From assembly GCF_003268775.1 (NCBI RefSeq), contig NZ_QLSU01000014.1:124001-188000 (forward strand): DNA of 64,000 bases. Reading direction: 5' to 3'. Position numbers and translations under genes: made by a program. Below are positions 51,246-60,429 of this stretch, piece after piece (positions within the stretch are counted from its first letter, which is position 1; every line of letters begins with the position of its first letter). This DNA is from Paraburkholderia unamae (lineage in GTDB: Bacteria; Pseudomonadota; Gammaproteobacteria; Burkholderiales; Burkholderiaceae). The notes below the pieces were generated by a model. It made no database searches, had not been told where the DNA came from, and saw only the letters and a list, made by a program, of their open reading frames with translations.

Positions 51246-52665
51246 GACTGCCAGGTGGATGGCGATCGTCGCGTGTCTCGCGCTGGCTTCGTGCAATTTC
51301 GCGCCGCGCTACCAGCAGCCTGATCTGCCGATAGCCGGCGCCTACGAGAGCGCGGATATCGCCACGCCAGGCGGCGAGCGTCTCGCTTCCGAGCTGACGT
51401 GGGAGACCTTCTTTCGCGACCCGGCGCTCAAGCAATTGATCGCCAAGGCGCTCGCCGAGAACCGGGACCTGGCGGCGTCCGTCGCACGCATCGGGCAGGC
51501 ACAGGCGCTTTATCGCGTGCAGCGCGCAGCGCAGTTTCCGCAGGTGGCCGTGGGCGCGGACGCCACCCGCACCAAGACGCCGCTCAACACCATCGAGCCG
51601 GAGCTTCCCAACAACAACACCTCGGTCCACTTCAACCAGTACAGCGTGCAGGTGGCCGTCACGTCGTTCGAACTCGACTTCTGGGGACGCGTGGCCAACC
51701 TCAGCGAGTCCGCGCGGCGCAATTATCTGGCGACGGTCGAGGCGAATGAGGCGTTCCGGCTCTCGCTCATCAGCAACGTGGCGGCGACCTATTACGCCAT
51801 TCTCTCGGGCAACGAAGGCATCGACCTGGCACAGCACACGCTTGAAACGCGCCAGTACGCGCTGGAAGTCGCGCGCCTGCGTCTCGAAGCGGGCGCGACA
51901 TCGCTCGTGGACTACGAGCAGGCGCGTATTCTCGTCACGCAGGCGCAGACGCAGCTCGCCGAGCTGCAAAGAACGACGGGCCAGCAGCGCGATCAGTTGG
52001 CTGTCCTGATTGGTGGGCCGCTGCCCGACTCCGCCGGCATGACGCAGCGCCATGTGCTCGCCGACGCCGACCAGTTCGGTACGCTCGACGCAGGCCTGCC
52101 TTCTTCCCTGCTCACGCTGCGTCCCGACATTCGCGCGGCCGAGCAGTCGCTGCGAGCCGCCGCCGCCGATATTGGCGCCGCGCGCGCCGACTACTTCCCG
52201 CGCATTTCGCTCACGGGCAATTTCGGCTATGTGTCTCCGGAGTTGAGCGACCTGTTCGTGCCGGGCAAGCAGGCGTGGCTCATATCCGGATTCGTCACGC
52301 TGCCCATATTCGACGCGGGCCGCCGCAGCGCGCAAGTGCGTCTGTCCGAAGCGCGCCAGACCGAACTCGTGGCGAACTATCAGAAAACCGTTCAGGTGGC
52401 GTTCCGGGAAGTCTCGGACGCCCTGATCGCACGCCAGCGGTTGCAGGAGCAAATTGCGGCACAGGAGCGGGCGGTGGCCTCCGAGGCGCGCCTGGCTGAG
52501 GCCGCCGAACTGCGCTACCAGAACGGCATTTCCATCTACCTGGAGGTGGTCGATGCGAAGCGCAGCCTGTTCGCGGCCCAACAGCAATTGATCCAGTTGC
52601 GCGCGGCGGCGCTGCAAAACGGTGCTTCGCTCTATGTGGCGCTTGGCGGTGGGCAGGGTGGTTGA
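51235..52665 (+). CDS. Outer-membrane efflux channel lipoprotein (OprM/NodT family)
   Basis: A 476-residue outer-membrane factor. The signal peptide ends in the lipobox LALASC, so the mature protein is N-acylated. Two repeated helical/beta segments carry the family features, e.g. WETFFRDPALKQLIAKALAENRDL and LPSSLLTLRPDIRAAEQSLRAA. The gene overlaps the end of the pump gene by 11 bp. ATG 51235 or the next ATG 51238 may be used, with GGGAG upstream. Confidence 0.93.
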   Translation: MMLKTARWMAIVACLALASCNFAPRYQQPDLPIAGAYESADIATPGGERLASELTWETFFRDPALKQLIAKALAENRDLAASVARIGQAQALYRVQRAAQFPQVAVGADATRTKTPLNTIEPELPNNNTSVHFNQYSVQVAVTSFELDFWGRVANLSESARRNYLATVEANEAFRLSLISNVAATYYAILSGNEGIDLAQHTLETRQYALEVARLRLEAGATSLVDYEQARILVTQAQTQLAELQRTTGQQRDQLAVLIGGPLPDSAGMTQRHVLADADQFGTLDAGLPSSLLTLRPDIRAAEQSLRAAAADIGAARADYFPRISLTGNFGYVSPELSDLFVPGKQAWLISGFVTLPIFDAGRRSAQVRLSEARQTELVANYQKTVQVAFREVSDALIARQRLQEQIAAQERAVASEARLAEAAELRYQNGISIYLEVVDAKRSLFAAQQQLIQLRAAALQNGASLYVALGGGQGG

Positions 52666-52710
52666 GGAAAGGGGGGGCTGGCTGGAAATGTCGCGTTTTG
52701 TGCAGGTCGA

Positions 52711-52992
52711 GTGTCGGACATCCACATGGAAGCGCCGGCGATGAGCGCGACTGGGACGATCACGATGACGATGCGTGAAGTTGACCGATTCAAGGCCATT
52801 CAGGATGTGGTGGACGGCAGGCTCACGCTCACGCGCGCCGCAGAACGTTTCGGGCTGACGACTCGCCAGATTCGTCGGCGGGCGGCGCGATTGCGCGAAC
52901 ATGGGTCCGAAGGCCTCGTGTCAGGCAAGCGCGCGAGGCCGGGCAATTACCGGCCGCAGGCCGCAACAGCCAACCACGCGCTGTCTGCTTGA
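52711..52992 (+). pseudogene. N-terminal remnant of an ISNCY-type transposase
   Basis: About 60-90 residues with MTMREVDRFKAIQDVVDGRL, then AAERFGLTTRQIRRRAARLREHGSEGLVSGKRARPGN. This is the N-terminal helix-turn-helix of transposases such as those of the ISNCY/IS1202 group, which normally continue for another 300-400 residues with an integrase core. The frame stops soon after, and no catalytic domain or terminal inverted repeats were found. It is probably a decayed insertion sequence. A free-standing HTH regulator is less likely. Confidence 0.65.
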
Positions 52993-53251
52993 CCTTGCCG
53001 CAGTGCGGAGCGACGTTGCCGGTGCGCATGCGCGAAGCGCTTCGCACCTGTTCTATTCGCGGCATCGAGGGCCCCTTCAGCGGGTCGAGTCCGCACGACG
53101 CGAGACGTCACCTTGCGCAAACCCGTCGCTCCTTGCGCTCCGCTGCCCGCGCTACGCTTGTCTCTTACCCCTGCTATGCTTGGCGACGATATCGGGGGCA
53201 ACCGTGCCTTCGAACATCGCATCGACCGGTTCAAACCAGAAGGAGCTAGAC

Positions 53252-53803
53252 ATGAGCACGACGCTTTACGACATTCCCGTGAACGCGATCGACGGCACGC
53301 CCACGACCCTGCGGCCCTTCCAGGGCAAGGTGCTGCTGGTCGTGAACGTGGCTTCGAAGTGCGGGCTGACGCCGCAATACGAGGGCCTGGAGGCGCTCTA
53401 CAAAGACAAGCGCGAGCGCGGTCTGGAAGTCCTCGCGTTTCCCGCAAACAACTTCAAGGGGCAAGAGCCGGGCGCGAATGAAGAAATTCTGGCGTTCTGC
53501 ACCGCGACCTACGGTGTGGAGTTTCCGTTGTTCTCGAAGATTTCGGTCGTCGGCGCGGACCAGCATCCGCTCTATCACGAGTTGACCCTGGCACAGCCGC
53601 AAGCCACGGGTGACGGTCCTTTCCGCGAGCGGCTGAAGGGGTACGGTATCGAACCGAATCCCGCCCCCGACGTGCTGTGGAACTTCGAAAAATTCCTGGT
53701 GAGCCGCGAAGGCAAGGTGGTGGGGCGCTTCGCACCGAACGTGAGTGCCGACGACGCCGCTTTGGTGAGCGCGATCGACGCCGAGCTCGCGAAGGCGCCG
53801 TAA
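53252..53803 (+). CDS. Glutathione peroxidase family thiol peroxidase
   Basis: A 183-residue thioredoxin-fold peroxidase. The active-site motif NVASKCGLTPQYEGLE has cysteine in place of selenocysteine (about residue 36). FPANNFKGQEPG (the usual FPxNQF varies by one residue) and WNFEKFLV supply the Gln, Trp and Asn of the catalytic tetrad. It reduces hydroperoxides, most likely with thioredoxin. The ATG at 53252 has GAAGGAGC upstream. It stands alone between the IS remnant and the leftward sugar-acid operon. Confidence 0.92.
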   Translation: MSTTLYDIPVNAIDGTPTTLRPFQGKVLLVVNVASKCGLTPQYEGLEALYKDKRERGLEVLAFPANNFKGQEPGANEEILAFCTATYGVEFPLFSKISVVGADQHPLYHELTLAQPQATGDGPFRERLKGYGIEPNPAPDVLWNFEKFLVSREGKVVGRFAPNVSADDAALVSAIDAELAKAP

Positions 53804-53967
53804 GCGCCGGCCCGGAAACTCGATCGAGCGGCTCCGCAACCGACCCGCACCGGTGTCGCCGATCACCGATGCGGTCGACCTGCGGCTGCCCCTCGCGTCG
53901 TCGAGGCGCTCCATAGGCTCGGCATTCGTCCATACACACTGACGGTGCCGATTCTGCGGCGAGGCCT

Positions 53968-55275
53968 TCACTCGGCCACGCCGATCTTCCCGCTCAACCC
54001 TTTGAGTGCGAACGTCGCGGCGAACGTGAGGAGCGCGCACGCCGTCATGAACCAGGCCGGAGCGAGAGGGGTGCCCATCTTGCCGATCAGCCAGGTGCCG
54101 ATCAACGGCGCCGTGCCGCTGAAGATCGTAAAGCTGAGATTGAACGCGATCGCCACGCCGCTAAAGCGTACGCGCGTGGGGAACATGTCGGCGATGATGC
54201 AGGCGAACGTGCCGTTGATCAGCGCAGCGCCCAGCCCGCCCAGCAGCATCAGCGTGACGAGGTCCATGCCGTGCGCGACGAGCACCGAGTAGAACGGCAG
54301 CGACAGCACGACGAGAATCAGCGCGCCTGCGCGCATCAGCAGCCGCCGTGGCACATGATCGCCGAGATAGCCCACGATCAGGATGCCGATCGATGCCGTT
54401 GCGAGCGCAACATTCTGCGCGATCGCGACGGTGTGCGGATCGTAATGGAGCACCTTGTCGAGGTAGGCCGGCATGTGCGCGAACAGCAGGCCGTTGTAGC
54501 CCGCGGTGGCGGCCGTGGTGAGAATGCCGCACACCACGGCGCGCCAATGCTTGCGCCACAATTCCGTGAACGGGCGCTTCGAGGCGAGGTGCTTCATGTT
54601 CGCGAATTCGGGCGTTTCCTCGAGCTTGCGGCGCAGCCAGAACCCCAGCAGCCCGATCAGGCCGCCGAACACGAACGCAATGCGCCAGCCATAGGCGGGG
54701 ACGTCGGCCGGTGCGAGCGCGGCGTGCACGAACAGGTTCATGAGCGCCGCGAGCAACACGCCGGAATTCACGCAGAAGAACACGATGCCGCAAACGAAGC
54801 CCGCCCGCCGGGGCACCGTTTCGACCACATAGGTGATCGAGCCGGGCAGCTCGCCGCCAAGGCAGAAGCCCTGGATGAGCCGCAGGCCGATCATCGTGAA
54901 GGTTGCCGCAAGCCCCCAGCTTGCGTAGGTGGGCACGAGACCCATGCCGATCGTCGAAAGCGAAACGACGATCACGGAGACGATAAACACGCGCCGCCTG
55001 CCATAGCGGTCGCCGAACCAGCTCAGGACCGCGCCGCCCAGGGGCCGCGACAGATAGCCGATGGCGAACACGGCGAACGACATGACCAGCGACATCATCG
55101 GGTCGAGCATCGAAAAGAACGCCGCGCCGATGAATTGCGCGAACACGCCGTAGACGACGAAATCATAGAATTCGAGCGCGCCGCCGAGGCTGGCAAGAAT
55201 GATCAGCCGCCACTGGCTCGCGCTGAGGCGTTCACTGGAGGCGCCGAGCGCGGTGCTCGATTCGAGGGTTGGCAT
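53968..55275 (-). CDS. MFS transporter, metabolite:H+ symporter (MHS) type
   Basis: A 435-residue 12-span MFS carrier. LGGALEFYDFVVYGVFAQFIG in the first span, YLSRPLGGAVLSWFGDRYGRRR in the loop between spans 2 and 3 and LRLIQGFCLGGELPGSITYVVE near spans 4/5 are typical of the MHS (ShiA/ProP-like) group. ATG 55275 with CGGAGAC is the true start. It is the distal member of the leftward operon starting at 60252 and likely imports a carboxylate or sugar acid. Confidence 0.9.
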   Translation of the reverse strand: MPTLESSTALGASSERLSASQWRLIILASLGGALEFYDFVVYGVFAQFIGAAFFSMLDPMMSLVMSFAVFAIGYLSRPLGGAVLSWFGDRYGRRRVFIVSVIVVSLSTIGMGLVPTYASWGLAATFTMIGLRLIQGFCLGGELPGSITYVVETVPRRAGFVCGIVFFCVNSGVLLAALMNLFVHAALAPADVPAYGWRIAFVFGGLIGLLGFWLRRKLEETPEFANMKHLASKRPFTELWRKHWRAVVCGILTTAATAGYNGLLFAHMPAYLDKVLHYDPHTVAIAQNVALATASIGILIVGYLGDHVPRRLLMRAGALILVVLSLPFYSVLVAHGMDLVTLMLLGGLGAALINGTFACIIADMFPTRVRFSGVAIAFNLSFTIFSGTAPLIGTWLIGKMGTPLAPAWFMTACALLTFAATFALKGLSGKIGVAE

Positions 55276-55319
55276 GCTTGTCTCCGTGTTTTTTTGGTGT
55301 CGATGAACGATGAGTAGGG

Positions 55320-56225
55320 CTAGTCGGGGTCGACGGTCGCGATTTGCGAAATGTCCGCGTCGGCCAGGCCTTGTTCGACGGCTCGCGTGAGCCAGCGGCG
55401 CACGAGCGCGGCGACGGGAAGCGCCGCGCCGTGCGCGCATGCGAACGCCTCGACGGCGTCGAGGTCCTTGAGCATCGTGCGGATCGTGCCGCTCGGTTGC
55501 ACGGGCGCGAGGATCATACGCGGTTGCAGCGTTTGCAGCAGGACGGAATCGGCCCATCCGCCGGCGAGCGCGCTGGGTATGCTCGCGGCGTCGATGCCGG
55601 TGCGCTGCGCGAGCCGCGTGGCTTCCGCAATGGCGGCGATGGTCGTCATCACGATGACCTGGTTCGCGAGCTTGGTGGCCTGGCCTGCGCCGCTCTCGCC
55701 CATGCGCGTCACACGCGCCGCGTAGGCCGTCATCGGCGCGGTTGCGGTGGCGATGTGCCCGGCGTCGCCGCCCGCCATCACCGCGAGCGTGCCCGCCGTC
55801 GCGCCGGCCGTGCCGCCGGAGACGGGCGCGTCGATCCACGCGCCGCCCGTTTCAGCGCGCCATCGCCGCGCGAGTGCCTGGGCCTGCGCGGGCGCCATGG
55901 TCGAATGATCCGCGACGATTGCGCCGCGCCTCGCCCCGTGCGCGAGCCCTTGCGGGCCGAAGGCGACCTCTACGACCGACGCATGGTCGGCGAGACACAG
56001 CATGACGACGTCGCTTTGCGCGGCCACGTCGGCAGGCGTGACGCCAACGGCGGACATCCCCTGCGTCGTCGCGCACAGCGTGTGCGCCTTTTCCGCGGAA
56101 CGGTTCCAGAGCGCGGTGTGATACCCCGCTTCGACGAGACGCCTGGCCATTGGCAGCCCCATCTTTCCCAGTCCGCAAAAGCCCACGCTCAACGCAGCTT
56201 GCTCGCTTTGCAAAGTGGTGCTCAT
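55320..56225 (-). CDS. 3-Hydroxyisobutyrate-dehydrogenase-like oxidoreductase
   Basis: A 301-residue beta-hydroxyacid dehydrogenase with FCGLGKMGLPMARRLVEAG, VADHSTMAP (substrate loop) and the catalytic Lys in GAGQATKLANQVIV. Relatives include tartronate semialdehyde reductase and L-threonate/erythronate dehydrogenases. It overlaps the dehydratase gene by 4 bp (ATGA). Substrate is probably the product of the neighbouring dehydratase/SDR pathway. Confidence 0.88.
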   Translation of the reverse strand: MSTTLQSEQAALSVGFCGLGKMGLPMARRLVEAGYHTALWNRSAEKAHTLCATTQGMSAVGVTPADVAAQSDVVMLCLADHASVVEVAFGPQGLAHGARRGAIVADHSTMAPAQAQALARRWRAETGGAWIDAPVSGGTAGATAGTLAVMAGGDAGHIATATAPMTAYAARVTRMGESGAGQATKLANQVIVMTTIAAIAEATRLAQRTGIDAASIPSALAGGWADSVLLQTLQPRMILAPVQPSGTIRTMLKDLDAVEAFACAHGAALPVAALVRRWLTRAVEQGLADADISQIATVDPD

Positions 56226-57979
56226 ACGGTGTCTCCATGCGTGGGGGCGTCGTAGGGCCAATCGAGGTTGCCCGAATGCGTGACCGCGCCCAGATGCGCG
56301 GGCCGCACGAGCGCCGCATACTTTTCGAGCACGCCGGCCAGTCGCTTCGGCTTGTGCGGGGGCATTTGCGCACGGCGCTGCGCAAGTTCTTCGTCGGCAA
56401 GCTCGACGTGCAGCACGCCCTCGCGCGCATCGATGCGAATGCGATCGCCGTCACGCAGCAGCGCGATCGGGCCGCCTTCGGCCGCCTCGGGCCCCACGTA
56501 GCCGATACACATGCCGCGCGTGGCGCCGGAGAAGCGGCCGTCGGTGAGCAGGGCGACTTTCTCGCCCATGCCCTGACCGTAGATCGCCGCCGTCACGCTC
56601 AGCATTTCGCGCATGCCGGGGCCGCCGCGCGGCCCCTCGTTGCGGATCACCAGCACGTCGCCTTCGCGATAGCTTCGCGCCGCGACCACCGCCATGCAGT
56701 CCTCCTCGCATTCGAAAATGCGCGCGACGCCCGTGAACGTCAGCGACTTCAGGCCCGCGATCTTCAGGCACGCGCCGTCAGGCGCGAGGTTGCCGCGCAG
56801 GATCACGAGGCCGCCGTTGTGCGAGAGCGGGGCGTCGCAGGCACGCACCACTTCGCCGTCGGGGCCGCTGAATTGTTCAAGCGCTTGCGCGAGCGTCGTG
56901 CCTTCGAGCGTGAGCGTGTCGCCATGCAGATGACCGCCCGTTAGCAGCGCGTTGAGCACGGCGGGCACGCCGCCCGCGTGATGGAGATCCTGCGCGAGAT
57001 AGCGGCCACCCGGTTGCAGGTCGCCGATCAAGGGAATGCGCGCGAACACGCGTTCGACGTCGTCGAGCGTGAAGCGGATGCCCGCCTCGTGCGCGATCGC
57101 CGGGATGTGCAGACAGGCGTTGGTCGAGGCGCCCGTCGCGGCCACGGCGGCGCAGGCGTTCTCCAGGCTCTTCACGGTGACGAGGTCGCGCGGCAGCGGG
57201 CCGCCCGAGCGCAAGGCGCGCATCACGGTCTCGCCGGCGCGCCGCGCGATGCCGATGCGCTCGCTGTAGACGGCGGGCACCATTGCCGAGCCGAGCGGCG
57301 CGAGCCCCAGCGTTTCGGCCACCATCGCCATGGTGTTCGCGGTGAACTGGCCGGGGCAGGAACCGGCTGTCGGCGTGCATTGCTTTTCAATGGCGTCGAG
57401 TTCGCTGCGCGAGATGTCACCGCGCTGCGCGGCGCCCACGGCCTCGATCGCATTGAGGATGGTCGCCTGACGCTGAAGCCCGTGGCCCGCGCCGCCGGGA
57501 ATCGCGCCCGGTGCGCTGCCGGGCAGCATCGCGCCGCCGAACAGGAACACCCCCGGAACGTTCACGCGCACCATGCCCATCAGCATGCCAGGGAGCGTCT
57601 TGTCGCAACCGGCCACGCCGACGATGGCGTCGTAGCCGTGCGCGCGCACGAACAACTCCACGCTGTCCGCGATCACTTCGCGCGAGACGAGGCTCATGCG
57701 CATGCCCGCGTGGTTCATGGAGGTGCCGTCCGAAACCGAGATCGCCGTGCCGCGAATCGGCACGCCGCCGCCCGCGGCCACGCCAAGGCGAACATTGTCG
57801 GAAACCTGGTTGAGCGACATGGAGCAGGGCGTGTTCTCGCCGAAGGTGTCGACGATGGCGACGAAGGGCTTTTGCATCGAGGCGTCGTCGAGCCCGGTCG
57901 CGCGCAGAAACGCGCGATGCGGTGCGCGCGTGACGCCGTCGGTCACCATCCGTGAGCGGTGCTTGTGAAGATCGGTCAT
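56222..57979 (-). CDS. IlvD/Edd family dehydratase (sugar-acid or dihydroxy-acid)
   Basis: A 585-residue Fe-S dehydratase. The three cluster cysteines are in NTPCSMSLN (about residue 53), GCDKTLPGML (about 125) and PTAGSCPGQFTANTMA (about 200). IlvD makes branched-chain precursors, while near relatives dehydrate aldonic acids. The operon context (SDR, HIBADH-like, two MFS carriers, LysR) favours a sugar-acid dehydratase over biosynthetic IlvD. The start at ATG 57979 gives the usual N-terminus. Confidence 0.85.
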   Translation of the reverse strand: MTDLHKHRSRMVTDGVTRAPHRAFLRATGLDDASMQKPFVAIVDTFGENTPCSMSLNQVSDNVRLGVAAGGGVPIRGTAISVSDGTSMNHAGMRMSLVSREVIADSVELFVRAHGYDAIVGVAGCDKTLPGMLMGMVRVNVPGVFLFGGAMLPGSAPGAIPGGAGHGLQRQATILNAIEAVGAAQRGDISRSELDAIEKQCTPTAGSCPGQFTANTMAMVAETLGLAPLGSAMVPAVYSERIGIARRAGETVMRALRSGGPLPRDLVTVKSLENACAAVAATGASTNACLHIPAIAHEAGIRFTLDDVERVFARIPLIGDLQPGGRYLAQDLHHAGGVPAVLNALLTGGHLHGDTLTLEGTTLAQALEQFSGPDGEVVRACDAPLSHNGGLVILRGNLAPDGACLKIAGLKSLTFTGVARIFECEEDCMAVVAARSYREGDVLVIRNEGPRGGPGMREMLSVTAAIYGQGMGEKVALLTDGRFSGATRGMCIGYVGPEAAEGGPIALLRDGDRIRIDAREGVLHVELADEELAQRRAQMPPHKPKRLAGVLEKYAALVRPAHLGAVTHSGNLDWPYDAPTHGDTV

Positions 57980-58050
57980 GGTCGTATCGTGGAGATGTCG
58001 ATTCGTTGCATGCGCAACGTGCAAGAATGGATTGGGCGATTTCGCCCGGG

Positions 58051-58842
58051 TCACGCGGTCACGAGCAAGAAGCCGTTTTCGGCCGCAATGACCTGGCCGG
58101 TGATCGCGGGCGCCTGGTCGGCCAGGAAGAATGCGAGATCGGCGATTTCCGAGGGCTGCGAGACACGCTTGAGCGGCGAGTTCTCCGTCATGCGGCCGAG
58201 CACTTCGCGATATTGCGAGGGTTCGAGCGAGCGCAGCAACAGGCCGTCGTCGACCATGCCCGGCGCGATCGCGTTCACGCGCACGCGCGGCGCAAGCGAA
58301 CGAGCGAGCGAGAGGGTCATCGTGTTGACGGCCCCTTTCGAGGCGGCGTAGGCAATGGACGAGCCGGTGCCGTTCAAGCCCGCGAGGGAAGAGATATTGA
58401 CGACGCTCGCGCTACGCGTCGCGCTCGCCGATTCGCGCAGCAGCGGCGCGGCGGCGCGCGTCATCTGGAAGAGGCCGATCGTATTCACACGATAGATACG
58501 CTCGAACTCGGCGGCGTCGATGTCGTCGAGCGCGTGATGGGGGATCACGCGCGTCGTGCCCGCGCAGTTGACGAGGGCGTCGATGCGCTGCCAGCGCGTT
58601 GCCACGGCGTCGACAGCGCGCCGGCAGGCGGCGGCGTCGGCAACGTCGGCGTCGAACATCAGCGTTTGCACGCCGAGCGTGCGGCATTGCTCCTCGATGG
58701 CGAACGCGCCGGGCCGCGTGGCGTCGTCGAAGTTGCCGATGGCGACGGACCAGCCCGCGCGTGCGAAACGAATGGCCGTGGCGGCGCCGATGCCGCTTGC
58801 GGCACCCGTGATCATGCAGACCGGAGCTGCGGTTTGCGTCAT
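58051..58842 (-). CDS. Short-chain dehydrogenase/reductase
   Basis: A 263-residue classical SDR. The cofactor motif is MITGAASGIGAATAIRFA, NCAG-type NAG is present as LVNCAGTTR, the active site is SSLAGLNGTGSSIAYAASK with Tyr-xxx-Lys, and N-SDR motif NAIAPGMVDDGLL follows. Probably oxidises a sugar or sugar acid before dehydration. It lies between the dehydratase and the second MFS carrier in the same operon. Confidence 0.9.
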   Translation of the reverse strand: MTQTAAPVCMITGAASGIGAATAIRFARAGWSVAIGNFDDATRPGAFAIEEQCRTLGVQTLMFDADVADAAACRRAVDAVATRWQRIDALVNCAGTTRVIPHHALDDIDAAEFERIYRVNTIGLFQMTRAAAPLLRESASATRSASVVNISSLAGLNGTGSSIAYAASKGAVNTMTLSLARSLAPRVRVNAIAPGMVDDGLLLRSLEPSQYREVLGRMTENSPLKRVSQPSEIADLAFFLADQAPAITGQVIAAENGFLLVTA

Positions 58843-58869
58843 GTTGATTTCCTTGAACCAGGCGGTGAA

Positions 58870-60252
58870 TCAGTGGCTGCCGGCAGCCGCCCCTTGAGGC
58901 GGCGGCGCGGCTCGCAGCGTCAGCACGAGCGCTGCGCCAATGAGCAGAGCGACAGCAATGGCGAGCATGCCCGGCAGCAGCTTGCCGCCGCTCAGATCGG
59001 ACAGCCAGCCGACGAGGAACGGGCTCACGAAACCCGCGAGATTTCCCGTGCAATTGATGACGGCGATGGCCGCGGCGGCGCCCGCGCCGCCGAACAGCGC
59101 GGTCGGAATGCCCCAGAACACCGGCGCGATCGAATTGATGCCGATGGCGGCGACCACCAGCGCGGCGACGGCCACGGCCGGCGTCGCAGCGAACAGGACG
59201 GAGGCGAGCAGGCCGAACGCACCGAGCACGCAGCAGATCGCCACCGGCCGGCGGCGCTCGCCACGGCGATCGGCGTACCGCGCGATCGCCACCATCGCCA
59301 CGATGCTGATGAGTGACGGCACGGCCGAAAGCCAGCCGATGTTGCTCACGCTGGCGACGCCGCTCGCCTTGATGATCGTCGGCACCCAGAAGGCGAGGCC
59401 GTAGTTGCCCATGGCGATGCAGAAGTAGAGCAGGCCGAGCAGCCAGACGCGCGGGCTCGCAAACGCACTGCCCACCGTTTGTTCGACGCGCGTGTGCGCG
59501 TCGCGGGCGAGGTCGGCCGTGAGCAGCGACTTTTCGGCGGCGTCGAGCCAGCGCACGGAGTCGATCCGGTCGTGCAGCATGAAGAACGCCGCGAAGCCCA
59601 CGAGCAGCGAAGCGAGGCCTTCGACAACGAACAGCCACTTCCAGCCCGCAAGCCCGAGCGCGCCGCCCAGATGGACCATCACCCAGCCGGACAGCGGGCC
59701 GCCAATCGCGCCTGAGACGGGAATCGCCGCCATGAAGAGCGCGATGATCTGCGAGCGCCGTGTAGAAGGAAACCAGTTCGACAGGTAGAGCACGACGCCC
59801 GGAAAGAAGCCGGCCTCCGCCACGCCCAGCAGGAAGCGCAGCGTGTAGAAGGAGGCGGGCCCGCTCGCAAACATCGTGAGGCTCGACACGATCGACCAGG
59901 AGATCATGATGCGAGCGATCCAGCGCCGTGCACCGACGCGATTGAGGATCAGATTGCTCGGCACCTCGAAGATGAAATAGCCGAGAAAGAAAATGCCCGC
60001 GCCGACACCGTAGACGGTCTCGCTGAGTTGCAGGTCGGCGAGCATTTGCAACTTCGCGAAGCTGACGTTGACGCGGTCGATATAGGCGACGACGAACGCC
60101 AGAAAGAGAAACGGCACGATGCGCCGCGCGAGCTTGCGGTAGAGGGCGAGGCGCGCGGGATCGGTGGCGGGGTGGGCATGCGCGTGCGCCGCGGCGGCGA
60201 CATCGGCGCAGGCGGCCGATGTGGCGTTCGCGCCGGATGGCTGGGTGCTCAT
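58870..60252 (-). CDS. MFS transporter, anion:cation symporter (ACS) type
   Basis: A 460-residue MFS carrier with a 45-residue polar, His/Ala-rich N-terminus, then FLFLAFVVAYIDRVNVSFAKLQM, LGYFIFEVPSNLILNRVGARRWIARIM and LLGVAEAGFFPGVVLYLSNWFPS, typical of the ACS (tartrate/gluconate/phthalate-type) group. ATG 60252 is chosen from the frame; an earlier start is possible. It is the first gene of the leftward operon, divergent from the LysR regulator. Confidence 0.9.
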   Translation of the reverse strand: MSTQPSGANATSAACADVAAAAHAHAHPATDPARLALYRKLARRIVPFLFLAFVVAYIDRVNVSFAKLQMLADLQLSETVYGVGAGIFFLGYFIFEVPSNLILNRVGARRWIARIMISWSIVSSLTMFASGPASFYTLRFLLGVAEAGFFPGVVLYLSNWFPSTRRSQIIALFMAAIPVSGAIGGPLSGWVMVHLGGALGLAGWKWLFVVEGLASLLVGFAAFFMLHDRIDSVRWLDAAEKSLLTADLARDAHTRVEQTVGSAFASPRVWLLGLLYFCIAMGNYGLAFWVPTIIKASGVASVSNIGWLSAVPSLISIVAMVAIARYADRRGERRRPVAICCVLGAFGLLASVLFAATPAVAVAALVVAAIGINSIAPVFWGIPTALFGGAGAAAAIAVINCTGNLAGFVSPFLVGWLSDLSGGKLLPGMLAIAVALLIGAALVLTLRAAPPPQGAAAGSH

Positions 60253-60396
60253 GGTGTCTCCAGTGCGCCGGTGTGGCGTTCTCACCTGCCGGCTTTGTTA
60301 TGCTTCGCCTGCATGTAAAACTCGCGACGAGCCTGAAGCGCAAGAGTAGCCGCCCGCGATGGACTGCCGCAAATCACTCTTTCGGTATCGCACATA

Positions 60397-60412
60397 ACCA
60401 AATTGGTATACC
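60397..60412. promoter_or_regulatory. Palindromic LysR-type operator candidate
   Basis: ACCAA-A-TTGGT at 60397-60407 overlaps GGTATACC at 60405-60412. Both are perfect inverted repeats. They lie in the 177-bp gap between the divergent MFS and LysR genes, about 20 bp before the regulator start. This is where a LysR protein usually binds to repress itself and control the divergent operon. Confidence 0.5.
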
Positions 60413-60429
60413 GGATACGGGAAACCCCT

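Noticed and set aside
49164..51296. 710-codon antisense open frame under the RND pump
   Set aside because: Shadow of the pump gene; low-complexity Arg/His content.
55276..55839. Upstream extension of the MHS transporter frame
   Set aside because: Overlaps the HIBADH-like gene in another frame; ATG 55275 has a good ribosome site.
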